Part shown: in pieces, positions 34,761-47,570 of the stretch
Position numbering within the stretch: the first letter of the stretch is position 1
How the letters are laid out: each line of letters begins with the position of its first letter
Assembly: GCF_954871325.1 (NCBI RefSeq)
Contig: NC_088775.1
Location: forward strand, 59,745,561 to 59,809,560
Direction: 5' to 3'
Source of the DNA: Gordionus sp. m RMFG-2023
Taxonomy: Eukaryota > Nematomorpha > Gordioida > Chordodea > Parachordodidae
Length of the DNA stretch: 64,000 nucleotides
Program-made: the position numbers and the translations under genes
Notes under the pieces: model-generated
What the model was told of the DNA's origin: nothing
Database searches by the model: none
The model's input: the letters and a program-made list of their open reading frames with translations, nothing else

Positions 34761-35151
34761 AGTATTATTTAACTTTCTAATAGAACTCTTATTCAGAGGT
34801 TTCTATTCATGATTCAGTCGAAGCCTCTGGTCTTTTATCTCAATGCGTTAATATAAATTAAGTTATATTAGCCATTATAATTTATGAGATACTAATTATT
34901 ATATTTAGTGTATATTATACATATAAGAAAATAAAGAAAAGTATATTAATATAATGTAAAAACAAAACTAATCTTTATTGTTTCTTTATTGTTTATAATT
35001 ATTATCCAAAAAATTAAAAAGATGTAAAACAAATATTAATAATCATTTCTTTACCATCATTATAAAATTATAAAAAATCTGGCATGATAATGATGAAGGA
35101 ATGCTCTCCCTTTCCTCTTTCTTCTTTCTATTCAACATCACATATATCAGC
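34761..35151. other. No gene seen
   Basis: AT-rich spacer, with one direct partial repeat of TAGCCATTATAATTTATGAG type only. Confidence 0.35.
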
Positions 35152-35224
35152 CAGTGGCGTCATAAGAGGGGGTAGCGCAGGGGCTCGAGCCCCCTAAGAA
35201 ATATGATCTACTGAAGCAAAAAAA

Positions 35225-36970
35225 AAAATTTAATGGAATCTTAACCCCTTGAACTAAAAATAAATTTTTTTGATCGCCCCTTGAACGATTTCTTTTATAA
35301 TTCTATTAAGTTATATATAGATTTAATTTTATTATTTAAAAATTAATAAGAGTGTCTAAATATTTATTATATGAATACTATTTTAAATATTAAATCAGAT
35401 TAATACATATAAATTATATTTTCACTATGTCAGCTTGCAATCAAATTTTGTTTTAAAAATAGAATATCAATATCACTCACTAAATATTAATTTAGCATTT
35501 ACAGTTGAAGCTTAATTAACTATTATTATTTAAATTACTATTTAAATTATTATATAACCCTTATTAAATAAATATAATCATTTATTAATTGAAAACTAAA
35601 AAAATTGATATTGTAATTAGCCGAGTTTAAAATGACTAATCAACTGTATAAATTTTATTATCATATCTATTCCTAAAAATATTTTCAAGGTCCAAATAAG
35701 TATAAGAGATTTCTTTATAAAAAGTAAGTAATTAGACATATAGTTTATGATGCTTTATTTACAGTTGTTTATAAAATATTAGATAAAATGTCACTTTTAT
35801 ACACATATTTGACAGTTATATAATATATTACAGTTAATATTTTAATGAATTTTATATAAATTCTTTTGATAATAAATATAGTAACGATTTAACGCCATCT
35901 ATTTAGTTATGAATAGTTTAAAAAATTAAACATTTTTTTATTCATCCTACATAGATGTAATAAATTTGATATCTTTTCTTCTCTTTTTTTTACTGTTTTT
36001 AGGAAAGCTATTTATTTTTTTCTTTTTCGAAAAACAGTTTTGAGTTAAATTTTTATATATTCTTGATTTTACTACAAACTACTATTATTTTAAGATATAA
36101 TATATCAACTAGAGGTGGTGCGACAATATATAAAATCTTTTCTTTCAAACATTTCATTCTGGTCTTTATTTTATAGTTAGAAAATATTTCGTTTCTAATA
36201 TGGCATCCTTGCCGTGTATATACCCCCAGGCTTCTATATTTGCATAATTATTCTTCCAAAGATTTTTATTGTTTTTATTTTATCAATTTATCCAACATAT
36301 TAAAATCTGATATTAGTTTACATCGTAAGTGTCATGGCTATTACTGCAAATTAACCAGCATCTATTATTTGTGTTGCTATGTAATTTAAGATTATTACTA
36401 CAGCTGCTGAGAGCATATGATAGCATATTTTAGATAAATAATAATGGTCAACTGTACTCGTTTATATATCATTAAAAATGAAAGATAATCTTTTAGAATT
36501 TTAATATCTCACAATAATTTTCTCTATTACTTATCTAGCATTCATCATGTCATCTAAAAGGAAGCTCTAATCACCAATATAGTTTTATGATTAGGATTGG
36601 TCGTTAATATTCTCTTCTTCAAAAATTGTTGATTTGGTTTAGGCCTATAAATTTTTCCTCATTAGTCCATTCTATAAAACATTGTCTATAATGGTAACGA
36701 GAGTTATATTAGTTTGATAACATTTTGTGAATGTAAGTTGCTAAGAATTATATTATTGTATTATGTGCTTCTTAAAAACCATTATCAATTGAAGCATATG
36801 TATGAATTAATTAAGAATTTTTATCACTTGTAATTCATTAGGCGCAAATTTTTTTTATATCAGCAATCGAAAATATTTTATACTGTAATAAATAGATTTT
36901 GTATTAAAAAAAATATTTTTAGAAAAATATGTATTGTTTTAATTATTTACATGTCAGAATATTTATTAAT
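35225..36970. other. No gene seen
   Basis: About 1.7 kb of AT-rich sequence after the hAT-like end. A minus-strand stretch at 36190-36260 (NNYANIEAWGYIHGKD in one frame) is suggestive but too short to call. Confidence 0.4.
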
Positions 36971-36975
36971 TTATA

Positions 36976-38690
36976 TTCTTTTACAAACTTTCTATCGTAT
37001 CATTATTATTTTACTCGATTTGATTTACAAATTTACTAAGTATGTTCCCAAAAATTTTTATCCACGTCTTTCCCAGAAGTGCAATCTTGTCACTTTGGAC
37101 AACATATGCATTTAAATTTTGAGTTTTATCTTCATATTTCGCTTTTATTTGAACAATTCCTAACACCTCTATTCTTTTTCCATCATATCCAGTGAGTTTC
37201 GTATCCGATTTATTTAAGACTTTAATTCCTATCTTTCTTGCAATATTAATCGACAATATTGAATACCTCGACCCGGTGTCGATCTGCATGACTATCGGTA
37301 TATCATTAAGATATATCGTAACTATGTAGGCGTCATTTGCCTTGTCATCATATTCCATATTATTTACGTCAACGTTATACAAACTGTGTTCCTTTTTAAC
37401 ATTATTATCTTCTTTTATTTCTTCTATATCAACGGTATTTATATTGTTAGAATATCTAGCTTGATTATTATTATCGCCTCGATATCTGTTGTTGTATGAT
37501 TGATTATGGTTTGGATTATTATTGTAACTTGGTATATATCTTGACTCGTTTTGATATCTATAATATCTATAATTATTTTCATTATATTTATTGTAATTGT
37601 TATTATAATTATTTTTATGTTAAATCTTGCAAAATTATTATACGGTCTTGGCCCATTATACGCCCTTTCATTATCGTAAACTCTTGGATTGTAATTGTTT
37701 CGATATCTCTGTTCATAATTATTTGAATGTCGCGAATTGAAATTGTTTTGATATCGCGGATTGAAATTGTTTCGAAATTGCGGATTAAAATTATTCCCTT
37801 GATAATTGTTTCTTTAATTTTCATATCTAGGTTTCCAATGATATCTATATACGTTATTTGTTTGTGCATTTATCCCTTTATAGCGATCGTCGTATTTCAT
37901 CATCCTTCTATCCGTATCCATTTGATTATCTCTCTGCATCTATATTTGTTTTATTTCCGTAGTGTCTCCTTCTATTTTTATGTTATCAATTTTATTAATT
38001 ATTTTATCATACACTTCTTGTTTCTCAATTTCATTTCCTATTTTTAATATATCCGGTATATCTACACTTTCTATGTGTAAAATTTTCTCGTATCTCATTA
38101 TTAATTGAAAATATTTTTATTCTCTCAATCGCTCTACTATAATTACTTAATCTGCATTTATTACTCAACATACATAATCTAGTTACCCAATTACTGAATG
38201 TTTCATTTTTTTCTTGTACAACTTCACTAAATTCTTTTAGATACGTTATATACGATTTGTCTGGATGTAATAATCTAAATCTTTCGAGTACGTTTGACGG
38301 ATTGCAAAATTCTGTTGGAGTACATATCGCTTCTAGTTTCAGGTAATCTTCTTCTGGAAGTTTTTGGTATCTTTTTTCCGCGTCCGAGAATTGCGGATCC
38401 TTAAAAATATTATCAAATTTTTTTTAAAAAAACTTCAATATTATTATTATAATTTGGACATTCGATGAAAGTATTTTTAACGTTTATTAAAGGTTTCATT
38501 GTTCTTTATTATATCAAATCACTCTTTTATATTTATAATTTTTAATTTTATATATATATATCTAAATACAATACAACTAATACTGATAGTTTCTCTAATG
38601 TCTTTGATAAGGTTTTGCCTTCAATAGAAATAATCTCCGTTTAGCATCAATGTATTGCTTGCCATTTTAAGTCTAGCCTGTTGCATGTCC
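36976..38690 (-). mobile_element. Ty3/gypsy family A, truncated copy A' (fossil)
   Basis: Minus strand: leader, gag and protease of the same family as the plus-strand copy that starts at 38829, stopping just after the protease. Protease core MQIDTGSRYSIL at 37011-37382. Broken, with several interruptions in gag, and lacking the pol downstream of protease. Probably truncated on insertion or by rearrangement. Confidence 0.75.
37011..37382 (-). pseudogene. Family A' retroviral-type aspartic protease
   Basis: 123-codon frame with D-T-G-S active site (MQIDTGSRYSIL), the flap-side GYDGKRIEVLG and ALLGKTWIKIFG, as in Ty3/gypsy proteases. Part of a broken fossil. Confidence 0.7.
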
Positions 38691-38829
38691 TCCAGTCTGT
38701 CATATCGTAATAGAATAATAGTTTAGTTTTCATGTAAATTGTATGTCCAATGATTTTTATTGTTATCATAAATTTGTTTAATATACAATTCAGATGGTAA
38801 CGTTACAACAATAAGAAAAACTGCCACCA
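38690..38829. other. Junction between the two inverted family A copies
   Basis: 140 bp of unique sequence between TGTTGCA and TGCAACA. Contains CTGCCACCA (TGGTGGCAG on the minus strand), the same primer-binding-like word as at 59335. Confidence 0.5.
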
Positions 38830-40185
38830 TTGCAACAGGCTTATAGACTTATAATGGCAAGCAATACATTGATGCTAATGGGAGATTATTTATATTGAAG
38901 GCAAAACGTTATCAAATACATTAGAGAAACTATCTATATTAGTTGTATTGTATTTAGATATATATATATATATATAATAAATTATAATTATAAAACAGTG
39001 ATATGATATAATAAAAGAATAATGAAACCTTTAATAAACGTTAAAAATACTTTCATCGAATGTCCAAATTATAATAATAATATTGAAGTTTTTTTTAAAA
39101 AATTTGTTAATATTTTTAAGGATCCGCAATTCTCGGACGCGGAAAAAACATACCAAAAACTTCCAGAAAAAGAATACCAGAAACTAGAAGCGATATGTAC
39201 TCCAACAGAATTTTGCAATCCGTCAATCGTACTCGAAAGATTTAGATTATTACATCCAGACAAATCGTATATAACGTATCTAAAAGAATTTAGTGAAGTT
39301 GTACAAGAAAAAAATGAAACATTCAGTAATTGTGTAACTAGATTATGTATGTTGAGTAATAAATGCAGATTCAGTAATTATAGTAGAGCGATTGAGAGAA
39401 TAAAAATATTTTTAATTAATAAAGAGATACGAGAAAATTTCACATATAGAAAGTGTAGATATACCGGAGATATTAAAAATAAATGAAATTGAGAAACAAG
39501 AAGTGTATGATAAAATAATTAATAAAATTGATAACATAAAAATAGAAGGAGACACTACGGAAATAAAACAAATAGAGATGCAGAGAGATAATCAAATTAC
39601 GGATAGAAGGATGATGAAATACGACAATCGCTATAAAGGGATAAATGCACAAACAAATAAAGTATATAGATATCAATGGAAACCTAGATATGATAATTAA
39701 AGAAACAATTATCAAGGGAATAATTTTAATCCGCAATTTCGAAACAATTTCAATCCGCGATATCAAAACAATTTCAATTCGCGACATTCAAATAATTATG
39801 AACCGAGATATTGAAACAATTACAATATAAGAGTTTACGATAATGAAAGGTGGTATAATGAGCCAAGACCGTATAATAATTTTGCAAGATTTAATAATAA
39901 AAAAAATTATAATAACAATTACAATAACTATAGATATAATAATGATGATAATTATAAATATAATGAAAATAAATATAGATATTATAGACATCAAAACGAG
40001 TCAAGATATATACCAAGATACAATAATAATCCAAACCATAATCAATCATACAATAACAGATATCGAGGCGATAATAATAATCAATCTAGATATTCTAACA
40101 GTATAAATACCCTTGATATAGAAGAAATAAAAGAAGATAATAATGATAAAAGGAACACAGTTTGTTTAACGTTGATTTAAATAAT
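38829..40185 (+). mobile_element. Ty3/gypsy family A, 5' part: leader and gag (fossil)
   Basis: Head-to-head with A': 38829-40185 is the reverse complement of about 37380-38690. Gag begins at 39022. The copy is cut at about 40185, within the linker before protease, and resumes at about 50395. Broken, with several interruptions. Confidence 0.75.
39022..39486 (+). pseudogene. Family A gag (fossil)
   Basis: 154-codon frame MKPLINVKNTFIECPNYNNN ... with capsid-like FEEVVQ/FSNCVTRLCMLSNKC pattern. Downstream sequence to about 40130 is rich in codons for Asn, Tyr and Arg and has no CCHC knuckle. Broken. Confidence 0.6.
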
Positions 40186-40317
40186 CTATATTATAATTTT
40201 CCGATGTACTCACTACGTCATTGTGACGTCATTTCATCGATAAACATTCAAAATTATTATAAATATTTATGAAAATAGTTTCAAAACACAAAAGATTAAA
40301 CCTACCTTTTTTTAAAC

Positions 40318-40530
40318 AAAAATGTGGTATAAAACAAGGATGTGCCACCCCATATTTCCAATCTATTAATTAGTGACATCACAAATACCAGTAACCTACA
40401 AAATGTAGACTGGCTATGCTACGCCGACAACATATATATATCATTATTGAAGATGTCACTAACCTTATTATTTTAACAATAGTCTCAAATAATATGTGAA
40501 AAATCAGCCTGATAAAAAATTTCAAAAAAC
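40318..40530 (+). mobile_element. LINE reverse-transcriptase scrap
   Basis: Frame pieces CGIKQGCAT, TSNLQNVDWLCYAD and NLIILTIVSNNM match the G-I-K-Q-G-C and Y-A-D-D blocks of non-LTR reverse transcriptase; here the second D of YADD is N. Frameshifted and under 220 bp. Confidence 0.6.
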
Positions 40531-40669
40531 TATTCTATTTTCCTTTACTTCCCTTTTAATTTCTTTTATTATCTTCACCTTTCTCAAACTTTTTAATTTC
40601 CTATTTCTTTCTTTTTCCCTTTTAATTTCCCTATTTTCTTTTCATTTACAATACTTAGTATGATATTTT

Positions 40670-41250
40670 TTATAATTTAAATAAATTTATATATCTATTT
40701 TAAACATCCTACCTATTTTTAAAGCTATCTATTTTGTCGGGCCGCACAATATGCCCTTTTATCTCTGATGATTATTTTGTCTAACTAACAGAAAAATCCA
40801 AAGTACATTATTTTTAGTATTTAACTAAATTAATATATCAATTTTTAAGGATCCTACTTTTTTTAAAAGCTTGCCTTTTGTCAGATCCACAATTGCTCTA
40901 TTCTCTATGCTGATTATTTTGTATAACTCACTAAAAAATAAGTACATTATTTTTATTATAAATAATTTTAATAGGTTATATCTATCCAAAAAATCGATAT
41001 ATATATTACAATATTTTTTTTATTCAATTAAAATTATATATTTATTCTTAAGGATCCTACCTTTTTAACAATACACCTTTTTATTCTTACTAATTTTTTT
41101 TGTATAACTCAATAAAAAAGACAAAACTGGGTTTTCTATTACATTTATTCCAAAACAAAATACATACTACGGTATTTATATTATTTAAATTATTCTATAT
41201 CTATTCACAAGGTTCCTATTTTTTTTTAATTTGCCAATTGGACTCTCCGA
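40670..41250. repeat. Degenerate tandem repeat, about 150-200 bp unit
   Basis: Three or four copies built around AAGGATCCTACCTTTTTAA, TGATTATTTTGTATAACTCA and AGTACATTATTTTT. No coding. Confidence 0.55.
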
Positions 41251-41939
41251 ATAGTATTTTATTTTAATCCTACCTTATAAAATTAACTTGAGAATTGTTT
41301 TGTTTTTACTTTAGTTAACTATCCCCATCTTATTTCCTCTTTATAATTGTTCAAATATTTATATATCAGTCATTAATAATGAACAAATGCGAAATAAACC
41401 TTTAAAAGAACATGATAAGCTTGATAAGTCCCCCCAAATTTTTTTTTTGATTATAGCCCCTCAACTACTAGAAATATACTTCTAATATTGACTCCTCTAC
41501 AGGTTTACAGTATATTAATGTTTGTTTAATTTCAACAATAGTTTATTTATATTTGTGCCTGATTTCTTTATTTTTCTATACTAACCCAATCTTAATTCCT
41601 CACATTGTTACAAAACATGATGAATCAATTATTAAAGATAATCAAAGAAAAAAATGTCGATTCAACAAACGCCTTACCCGTTCTAGAGTTACTGGTGGCC
41701 AGATAATAAGGAACTGTGAACTCCTCTGGAGGTTTATTTTGTTTTTTATCTAATGTTTTATATTTATATGTTTATTTTATATTCACCCAGTTGCCTCTAA
41801 TTTCTATCACCACTACCCTCTGCCTAATTTTTAACAAATATAAGCATTTAATTCCACTATCATTCATTTCACTAGGAGTTAGTATAAATAATACTTAATC
41901 CGATTCCCTAAGGAACTTTCATGAATATTTAGAGGGATG
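41251..41939. other. No gene recognised
   Basis: Open frames at 41553 and 41716 have no family resemblance. A CCCCCCAAATTTTTTTTTT tract at 41432 resembles the interior of hAT ends. Confidence 0.35.
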
Positions 41940-42365
41940 TTCAAACGTGAATGTGTAGTGCGGCCAATTTCATTAACATTATTAATGGAAAAATATGCGG
42001 TAGTTTTGTCATGGCCTTTATAACAATCTACGACCGTTTTATGGTTGAGTTGACAATGTCGTTCATGATTCTATTTTAGAGGGGGGGGGGTACCAAAACT
42101 GTCACTTTGACAGAAATATCATTTTGCGTTCTTCTTTTATCAGTAGCCCAAGGCCTCAGCTTTATCAGGACGCAATGGGTGTTGTTCACTGCTTTGGTAA
42201 TCCGTCATTATTCATTACTTTCACCTACAACCCTAAATGGGATGATATTGTACATTAATTATTTCCTCTGCAGACGACTGCCCAGATTTAGTTTGACGTT
42301 TTTCCATCAAAAATTAAATGTCATAAAGGATTTGCTCTTAATTTTATCAGACACACAAAATAATA
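41940..42365 (+). mobile_element. Helitron Rep/helicase N-terminal scrap
   Basis: Broken frame reading LYQDAMGVVHCFGNPSLFIT then FTYNPKWDDIVH and LFPLQTTAQI, a clear match in pattern to the Helitron-like N-terminal domain (K-x-G-x-P-x-L-F-I-T-F-T-x-N-P-x-W). At least two stops and a frame change lie within 400 bp. No hairpin-CTRR end found. Confidence 0.7.
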
Positions 42366-43109
42366 ATTAATCCTCATCATTTTTTAAAAAAATTACCTAA
42401 ATTTATATGGCAAGAAAAACAAATTTCTTAAAAAATATATAAATAAATTGCATATAAGTTTCATTAGTATTGAATGGCATTTTTGTAATTTAAATAGATA
42501 GCATTTTTTTTGTACTTAACATAAAGATATAGATAGCCCTTATCAAATTTTTTGATAAAAGGAGTTAACCCACTAATTAGTAAATCCGAGATTTCTCCTT
42601 CATGTGATGATAAATTATTTAGAAATTTAGCTATCTCCGGGTTTGGGAAAAAGTTTTGAAAATTAATATGGGTTGGACTGGGCTTGGAAAGTATTCCTCA
42701 AGATTAATATTTGTTTGCACCTAACTTGGGAATATCTTTTACAAATTATTATGAGCCGGTGTAGCGTGATTAATTAACTCCCCTTATCACATATCTCTGA
42801 GTTAAGTAATAACTATGATAGATTAACTTCCCCTTTGATAAATAGTGTTAAGGAGGGAGTTGATTAGTAACAAAGATATTAATTACAATGTAAATTGATA
42901 GGGAGAGTTATATGATCATGCAGTTTTTTAATATTGCTGAAATTCTTGTAAATTTAATTTTTGATATTAAATTTGATGTTCGAATTTAAATTTTGAATCG
43001 AATTTTAATTTTATTTATCTAATTGTGAAATTAGACATCCTGTTCAAAAAGTAACTTATTCACGTAAAAAGTAAAATATTTTATTATTTTAATATAAAAA
43101 TATTAAATA

Positions 43110-43410
43110 GTGAATCTCGATGTTATCAATGATATTTATAATTACCTAAAATGCAAAACCTACCCAAACTCCTATGTCGGCGATCATGGCTTAAAAAGAA
43201 ACCTTAGAGTCAAATGTGCCAAGTTTTTCTTAGAGAATGACAAATTATACCATCACCTACATAATGCTGAAGTTATCTCACTCTTTAGCCAACAATAAAA
43301 ACTTTTAGTTTCATTCCATGGAGGATGTGAGACAAATCTCACAGAAATGTCATTATCAGGTCACTTTGGAATCAACAAGACATATGATAAACTAGTTGAA
43401 AGGTATATTT
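43110..43410 (+). pseudogene. Ginger integrase N-terminal (HHCC) region
   Basis: VINDIYNYLKCKTYPNSYVG, KRNLRVKCAKFFLENDKLYH and, after a TAA at 43296, SLSGHFGINKTYDKLVERY. Order and spacing resemble GIN1 and gypsy integrase zinc domains (Y-L-x-x-x-x-Y-P, L-Y, H-x-G-I-x-x-T). The metal ligands are only partly kept and the DDE core is absent. At 43411 the sequence goes straight into the tandem repeat block. Confidence 0.6.
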
Positions 43411-43499
43411 ACACTATTTATAACATAATTTTATAAACTGGTTTAAGTATTATTTTTAAATTTTTATGAATATTACTGATAAATTCTACAATTTATAAT

Positions 43500-43629
43500 C
43501 TAGGATACAGTACTCAATATAAAATTCTCTTTCAATTAATAGAATATTGTTTTAAAATATTGCTTAAATTTAGCCTGATATCACCCAAAAAGCTTGCAAC
43601 ACTTTTAACATGTACTTTAACATAATCAG
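43500..43629. repeat. First copy of Ginger-internal tandem repeat, cut by hAT
   Basis: Unit AGGATACAGTACTCAATATA ... TGTACTTTAACATAATCAG. It is continued at 47233 on the other side of the hAT. Confidence 0.8.
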
Positions 43630-44040
43630 CAGAGTTGGGCAGTACCGCGAATACTTATATCTAAGATACAAGATACAAATCCTTTTGTATACTCAGTATC
43701 TTTTTGACATTTTTAATAAGATACTAGTATCTGTATCTAAGATCCTTTATTTTGAAAAGAATCTTGTATCCTTTTCATTTTCTTGACAAAAGGTACAGAT
43801 ACAGATTCTTTTTAATATTCATGTTTAAAACATTTACATATCACAGAATATAACTTTATTTTCTTCGTGGAGTCATGTATTATTTTCTTTATTTTTTCCC
43901 CGCTTATTTTAAATATATCGATAATCAAAATTAGCTGGAAATTTTACAGTTCACAAAGATAGAAAGATTAAAAATAACAACACCAAAACTAGATAAGTAA
44001 AGAATATATATTTTATATGTAATATTTTTTAATTTGTGGA

Positions 44041-44286
44041 ATGATTAACAATAACAATCATGAAGAAGTTAGTGAAGATGAAATTATGGAAATAGGTTCT
44101 CCTGAATCAAATCCGAATCTTAAAATTCTAGATGGAAAATTTTTTAAAGTTATTCTAATGGAAAAGGACAAGGTTCAAGCTGAATGCCAAATTTGCACAA
44201 GTAAAAAAATTTTAAAAGGCTCAACAAATTCCTCAACAAATTTTGTTAAGCACATTAAGGTAGGTATATTTTTTTATTATATATAA
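44041..44286 (+). CDS. hAT transposase exon with BED finger
   Basis: MINNNNHEEVSEDEIMEIGS acidic start, then FFKVILMEKDKVQAECQICT and TNFVKHIK/gtaggt: BED finger with C-x-x-C and H, ending at a donor. The next exon begins near 44970 after ttattag (RCHLGIYAEYKLYLKQQR-like). The intron of about 700 bp is unusually long for this locus and may hold extra repeats. Confidence 0.7.
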   Translation: MINNNNHEEVSEDEIMEIGSPESNPNLKILDGKFFKVILMEKDKVQAECQICTSKKILKGSTNSSTNFVKHIKVGIFFYYI

Positions 44287-44969
44287 TTATTGACATAATA
44301 ATACCTCCTTAAGTCCCTCTTAGATAATTGTTATTTAAAGGATTTTTATAGAAGATGTTGATTATCAAATTAAAATAATTTTGGATATATATTTGTTTTA
44401 TATAATTATTTTAGCAAGTTCTCTTATAGGAAATATATAAGCAACAATTGATATATAAGATGAGATAATTTTCTTGCAAAATCATTACTTGTTACATATA
44501 TAAAATATGTAAAATGGTGTACATTTATATTACTCATAACAATTTTTCTTTTATACATTTTAAATTGATTAAATTTTGTAAATAAATACTGTAATATAAT
44601 TGTACTTTAAATAAAAGTAACTAATAAAGTTAAATTCTACCATAAAGTTCTTTTATTATAAGAAATATTTAATCAACAATTGATATATAACATTAGATAA
44701 TTTTAAATGGCTCTTAATAAAATAATTATAATAAAGTAGTAATGATTTTGCAAGATATATTTTAAAAAAATCTGAAAGAGATTCAAATGATATTTATAAA
44801 ATGATAAATTAACTAAATATGATATTACAAACACAGAATAATATATTAGAAAATAAAACTGATTTAAAAAATACATAAATATCATAATTCACAAACAAGT
44901 AATGATAAATACTTATTAAAGTAATAAATAAAATAAAACTAAACTAGTATATATATTTTTTTTATTAGA

Positions 44970-46812
44970 GATGCCATTTAGGCATATATGCTGAATACAA
45001 GCTATATTTAAAACAGCAAAGAAAAAAACCAGCAAATTCTAATATCATAAAAAAAATGATTCAACCTAGTATATCAGAATCCTTTAATGCAATTAATAAA
45101 ATAAAACCGACAATTACCCAAAATAAAATTGATAAATTGATAGTGCATTTATTGTCAAGGGTTTACACCCTTTGAGCCTAGTTGAATAGCCTAAATTTGT
45201 TACAATGATGGAAGGTTAGATAATTTATATAGATAAATATTGATATGATACTCTAGATATTCCTAGTAACATTGGATCATTTAAAAATTTTTCGATGAGG
45301 TCTTTGCAGAGAAGAATAGAGGAAATTTTTGAAAATCATTACATACTTTAAATAGTAGAGCTCAATCATATATATGCACCACGGCAGATTTGTGGTCTAC
45401 AAAAGCCCGTAGTTTTATGGGAATAACAGCTCACTGGGTAATATTAATATCTTATTTAATAAATTATTTTTAAAGATAACACGAGAAACCCTTGAAAGGC
45501 AATCAAGAGCCTTGCCATGTAGAAGAATGCCCGGCACCCATTCATTTGATAAAATTGCTGAGTTATTGGAAGATGTCTATAGAGAGTATGGAATTTCTGA
45601 TAAACTAATAGCTACCGTCACAGATAATGCATCTAATTTTGTCAAGTCATTTAATGAATATGGTGTGAAATTAAATGTTCTTGACAATGATTTTGAGGAT
45701 GAGGATGATCTATTAGAGTCTAATGAAATCAATGATGGTTAGTACAAATTTTTTAAAATATTTTAAAAATCTTTATCTTTAGATGATATAAACAAAATAA
45801 TATTACCCAGGCACATCAAGTGTGCCTGCCACACTTTGTCCTTAATAGCAACTAAAGATATTATTTCATCAATATCGAGCTCAAAGAATCTTGGAAGGAT
45901 TCATTATGGAATAATGGGGAAATGTACAAAATTATGGAATGCATGTGGAAGGCCCAAATCTTCTGAAAAGATAAGGGAGATAACAGGTGGTTATCAGCTA
46001 AATGTTCCATGTGTAACGAGGTGGAACAGTTTGTATGATAGTATCACTTCATTACAAAAATATAGATCAAATTTAAAATTATTATTTGAATCAATTGATT
46101 GTCCTATTTTAAAAGAAATAGATATTATATATATGGAAAAATATTGTAAAGTTTTAGGCCCAGTAGCAATTGCATTAGACGTATTACAAGGGCAGAGTAG
46201 TACATTTTATGGGGAATTAGTGCCCATATTATTTGTAATTAAAAGGGACTTGGGTAAACTTGAACATTCAAGTTTACAATATTGTCTCCCTTTATTAAAA
46301 GCTGTTCAAAATGCTATGGAGAAAAGATTTGGAAATTTTTTTTCTTATGATAATAAATATAATGAGGCCTTTTTGGCATCATTATCACATCCATATTTTA
46401 AGAATCTATGGATTGAATCTGATGATAAAAAAAATATTTTCAAAAGATATTACTAAACGAAGCATTAGAGCTAGCACAAATAGTATACCATCAAGCTCAG
46501 GATGTATCACCAATAGATATATCTAATAAAGAAAATGATGATTATTTTTCTTTTAGTGATACAAACGTTGTTGATTCAATAATACAAACAACGTTGAACT
46601 TGAGGTTTTAAATTATAGTAAAGACCGGCGAAAAACACTCGAAATTTTATCCTTTAATTAAGGGAATTTTTTTAAAATATAATACTGCCATACCCTCATC
46701 AGCTCCTGGTGAGAGGTTATTTAGTTTTGGCACAATGTTAAATACGCCAAAACGACAAAGACTTAATGATAAATTATTTGAAAAATTTATTATTCTAGAA
46801 AATAATTTGATT
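44970..46812 (+). pseudogene. hAT transposase body and C-terminus, partly decayed
   Basis: Pieces in order: 45360-45430 YICTTADLWSTKARSFMGIT; 45512-45742 with TVTDNASNFVKSFNEYG (catalytic Asp region); 45780-45840 HIKCACHTLSLIAT; 45836-46456 with VTRWNSLYDSITSLQKY and LKAVQNAMEKRFG; then the dimerisation end [20 protein letters not shown] to a stop near 46815. Small GT-AG introns separate the early pieces (for example 45739-45781). A stop near 45176 and a frame change after 46440 suggest it is no longer functional, but decay is light. Confidence 0.7.
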
Positions 46813-47232
46813 TAATTTTTTTATTTATTTGCAAATTTTCAACTCCCATTAAATATACTACTCTCCCTTCCGTGTTTATGTTATTAATGGGCAAAAACTA
46901 ATATTAAAATGCCTATTATTATATTATAATAATTAACTCATTAATAAATATTTTATTAATTATTGTAAATATTCATTCTAATATGCGTATGTTATGTTTT
47001 TCACAAATAAATAATAAAAACTCTATTTATAAACTATTCTAATTTAATTGGTAATGAAAATTTAAAAGTATCTTGTATTTAAGATACTCTAATTTAGCAA
47101 AAAATACAAGTATCTTTTATCTTTTTGATATTTTGAAAAAGATACTAGTATCTGTTTCTAAGATTCATTTTTTTATAAAGAATCTGTATCTAGATTCTTT
47201 TTCCGGAGGACCTGCCCAACTCTGATAATCAG

Positions 47233-47570
47233 GTAGTAAATATTGCTCTTATAAGCTAGGATACAGTATTCAATATAAAATTCTCTTTCAATTATTAGAA
47301 TATTGTTTTAAAATATTGCTTAAATTTAGCCTGATATCACCCAAAAAGCTTGCAACACTTTTAAAATGTACTTTAACATAGTAAATATTGCTCTTATAAG
47401 CTAGGATACAGTACTCAATATAAAATTCTCTTCCAATTAATAGAATTTTGTTTAAAATATTGCTTAAATTTAGCCTGATATCACCCAAAAAGCTTGCAAC
47501 ACTTTTAAAATGTACTTTAACATAATCAGGTAGTAAATTTTGCTCAGTTTTAACCTGATATGACCCAAAA
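47233..47570. repeat. Ginger-internal tandem repeat, about 150-bp unit
   Basis: Two more full copies and part of a third of the 43500 unit (AAATATTGCTCTTATAAGCT, TAGCCTGATATCACCCAAAA). An open frame at 47288-47488 minus is an artefact of the repeat. Confidence 0.8.

Larger units (their letters stand above)
43630..47224 (+). mobile_element. hAT transposon (BED type) inserted in Ginger
   Basis: 3,595 bp. Ends CAGAGTTGGGCAG / CTGCCCAACTCTG. Perfect 8-bp duplication ATAATCAG (43622-43629, 47225-47232). Subterminal repeats of GATACTAGTATCTG occur at both sides. The transposase gene has introns and limited damage. Confidence 0.95.

Noticed and set aside
37615-40106. Several Ile/Tyr/Asn-rich frames (37615, 37727, 39473, 39843) as membrane proteins
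   Set aside because: They are alternative frames of the repetitive gag tail in the two inverted gypsy copies.
44703-44885. 60-codon minus frame in the hAT
   Set aside because: Lies in the long AT-rich intron of the transposase gene and has no support.
47233-47570. CRISPR-like array in the Ginger repeats
   Set aside because: Units are about 150 bp, directly adjacent with no unique spacers, in a eukaryotic transposon.
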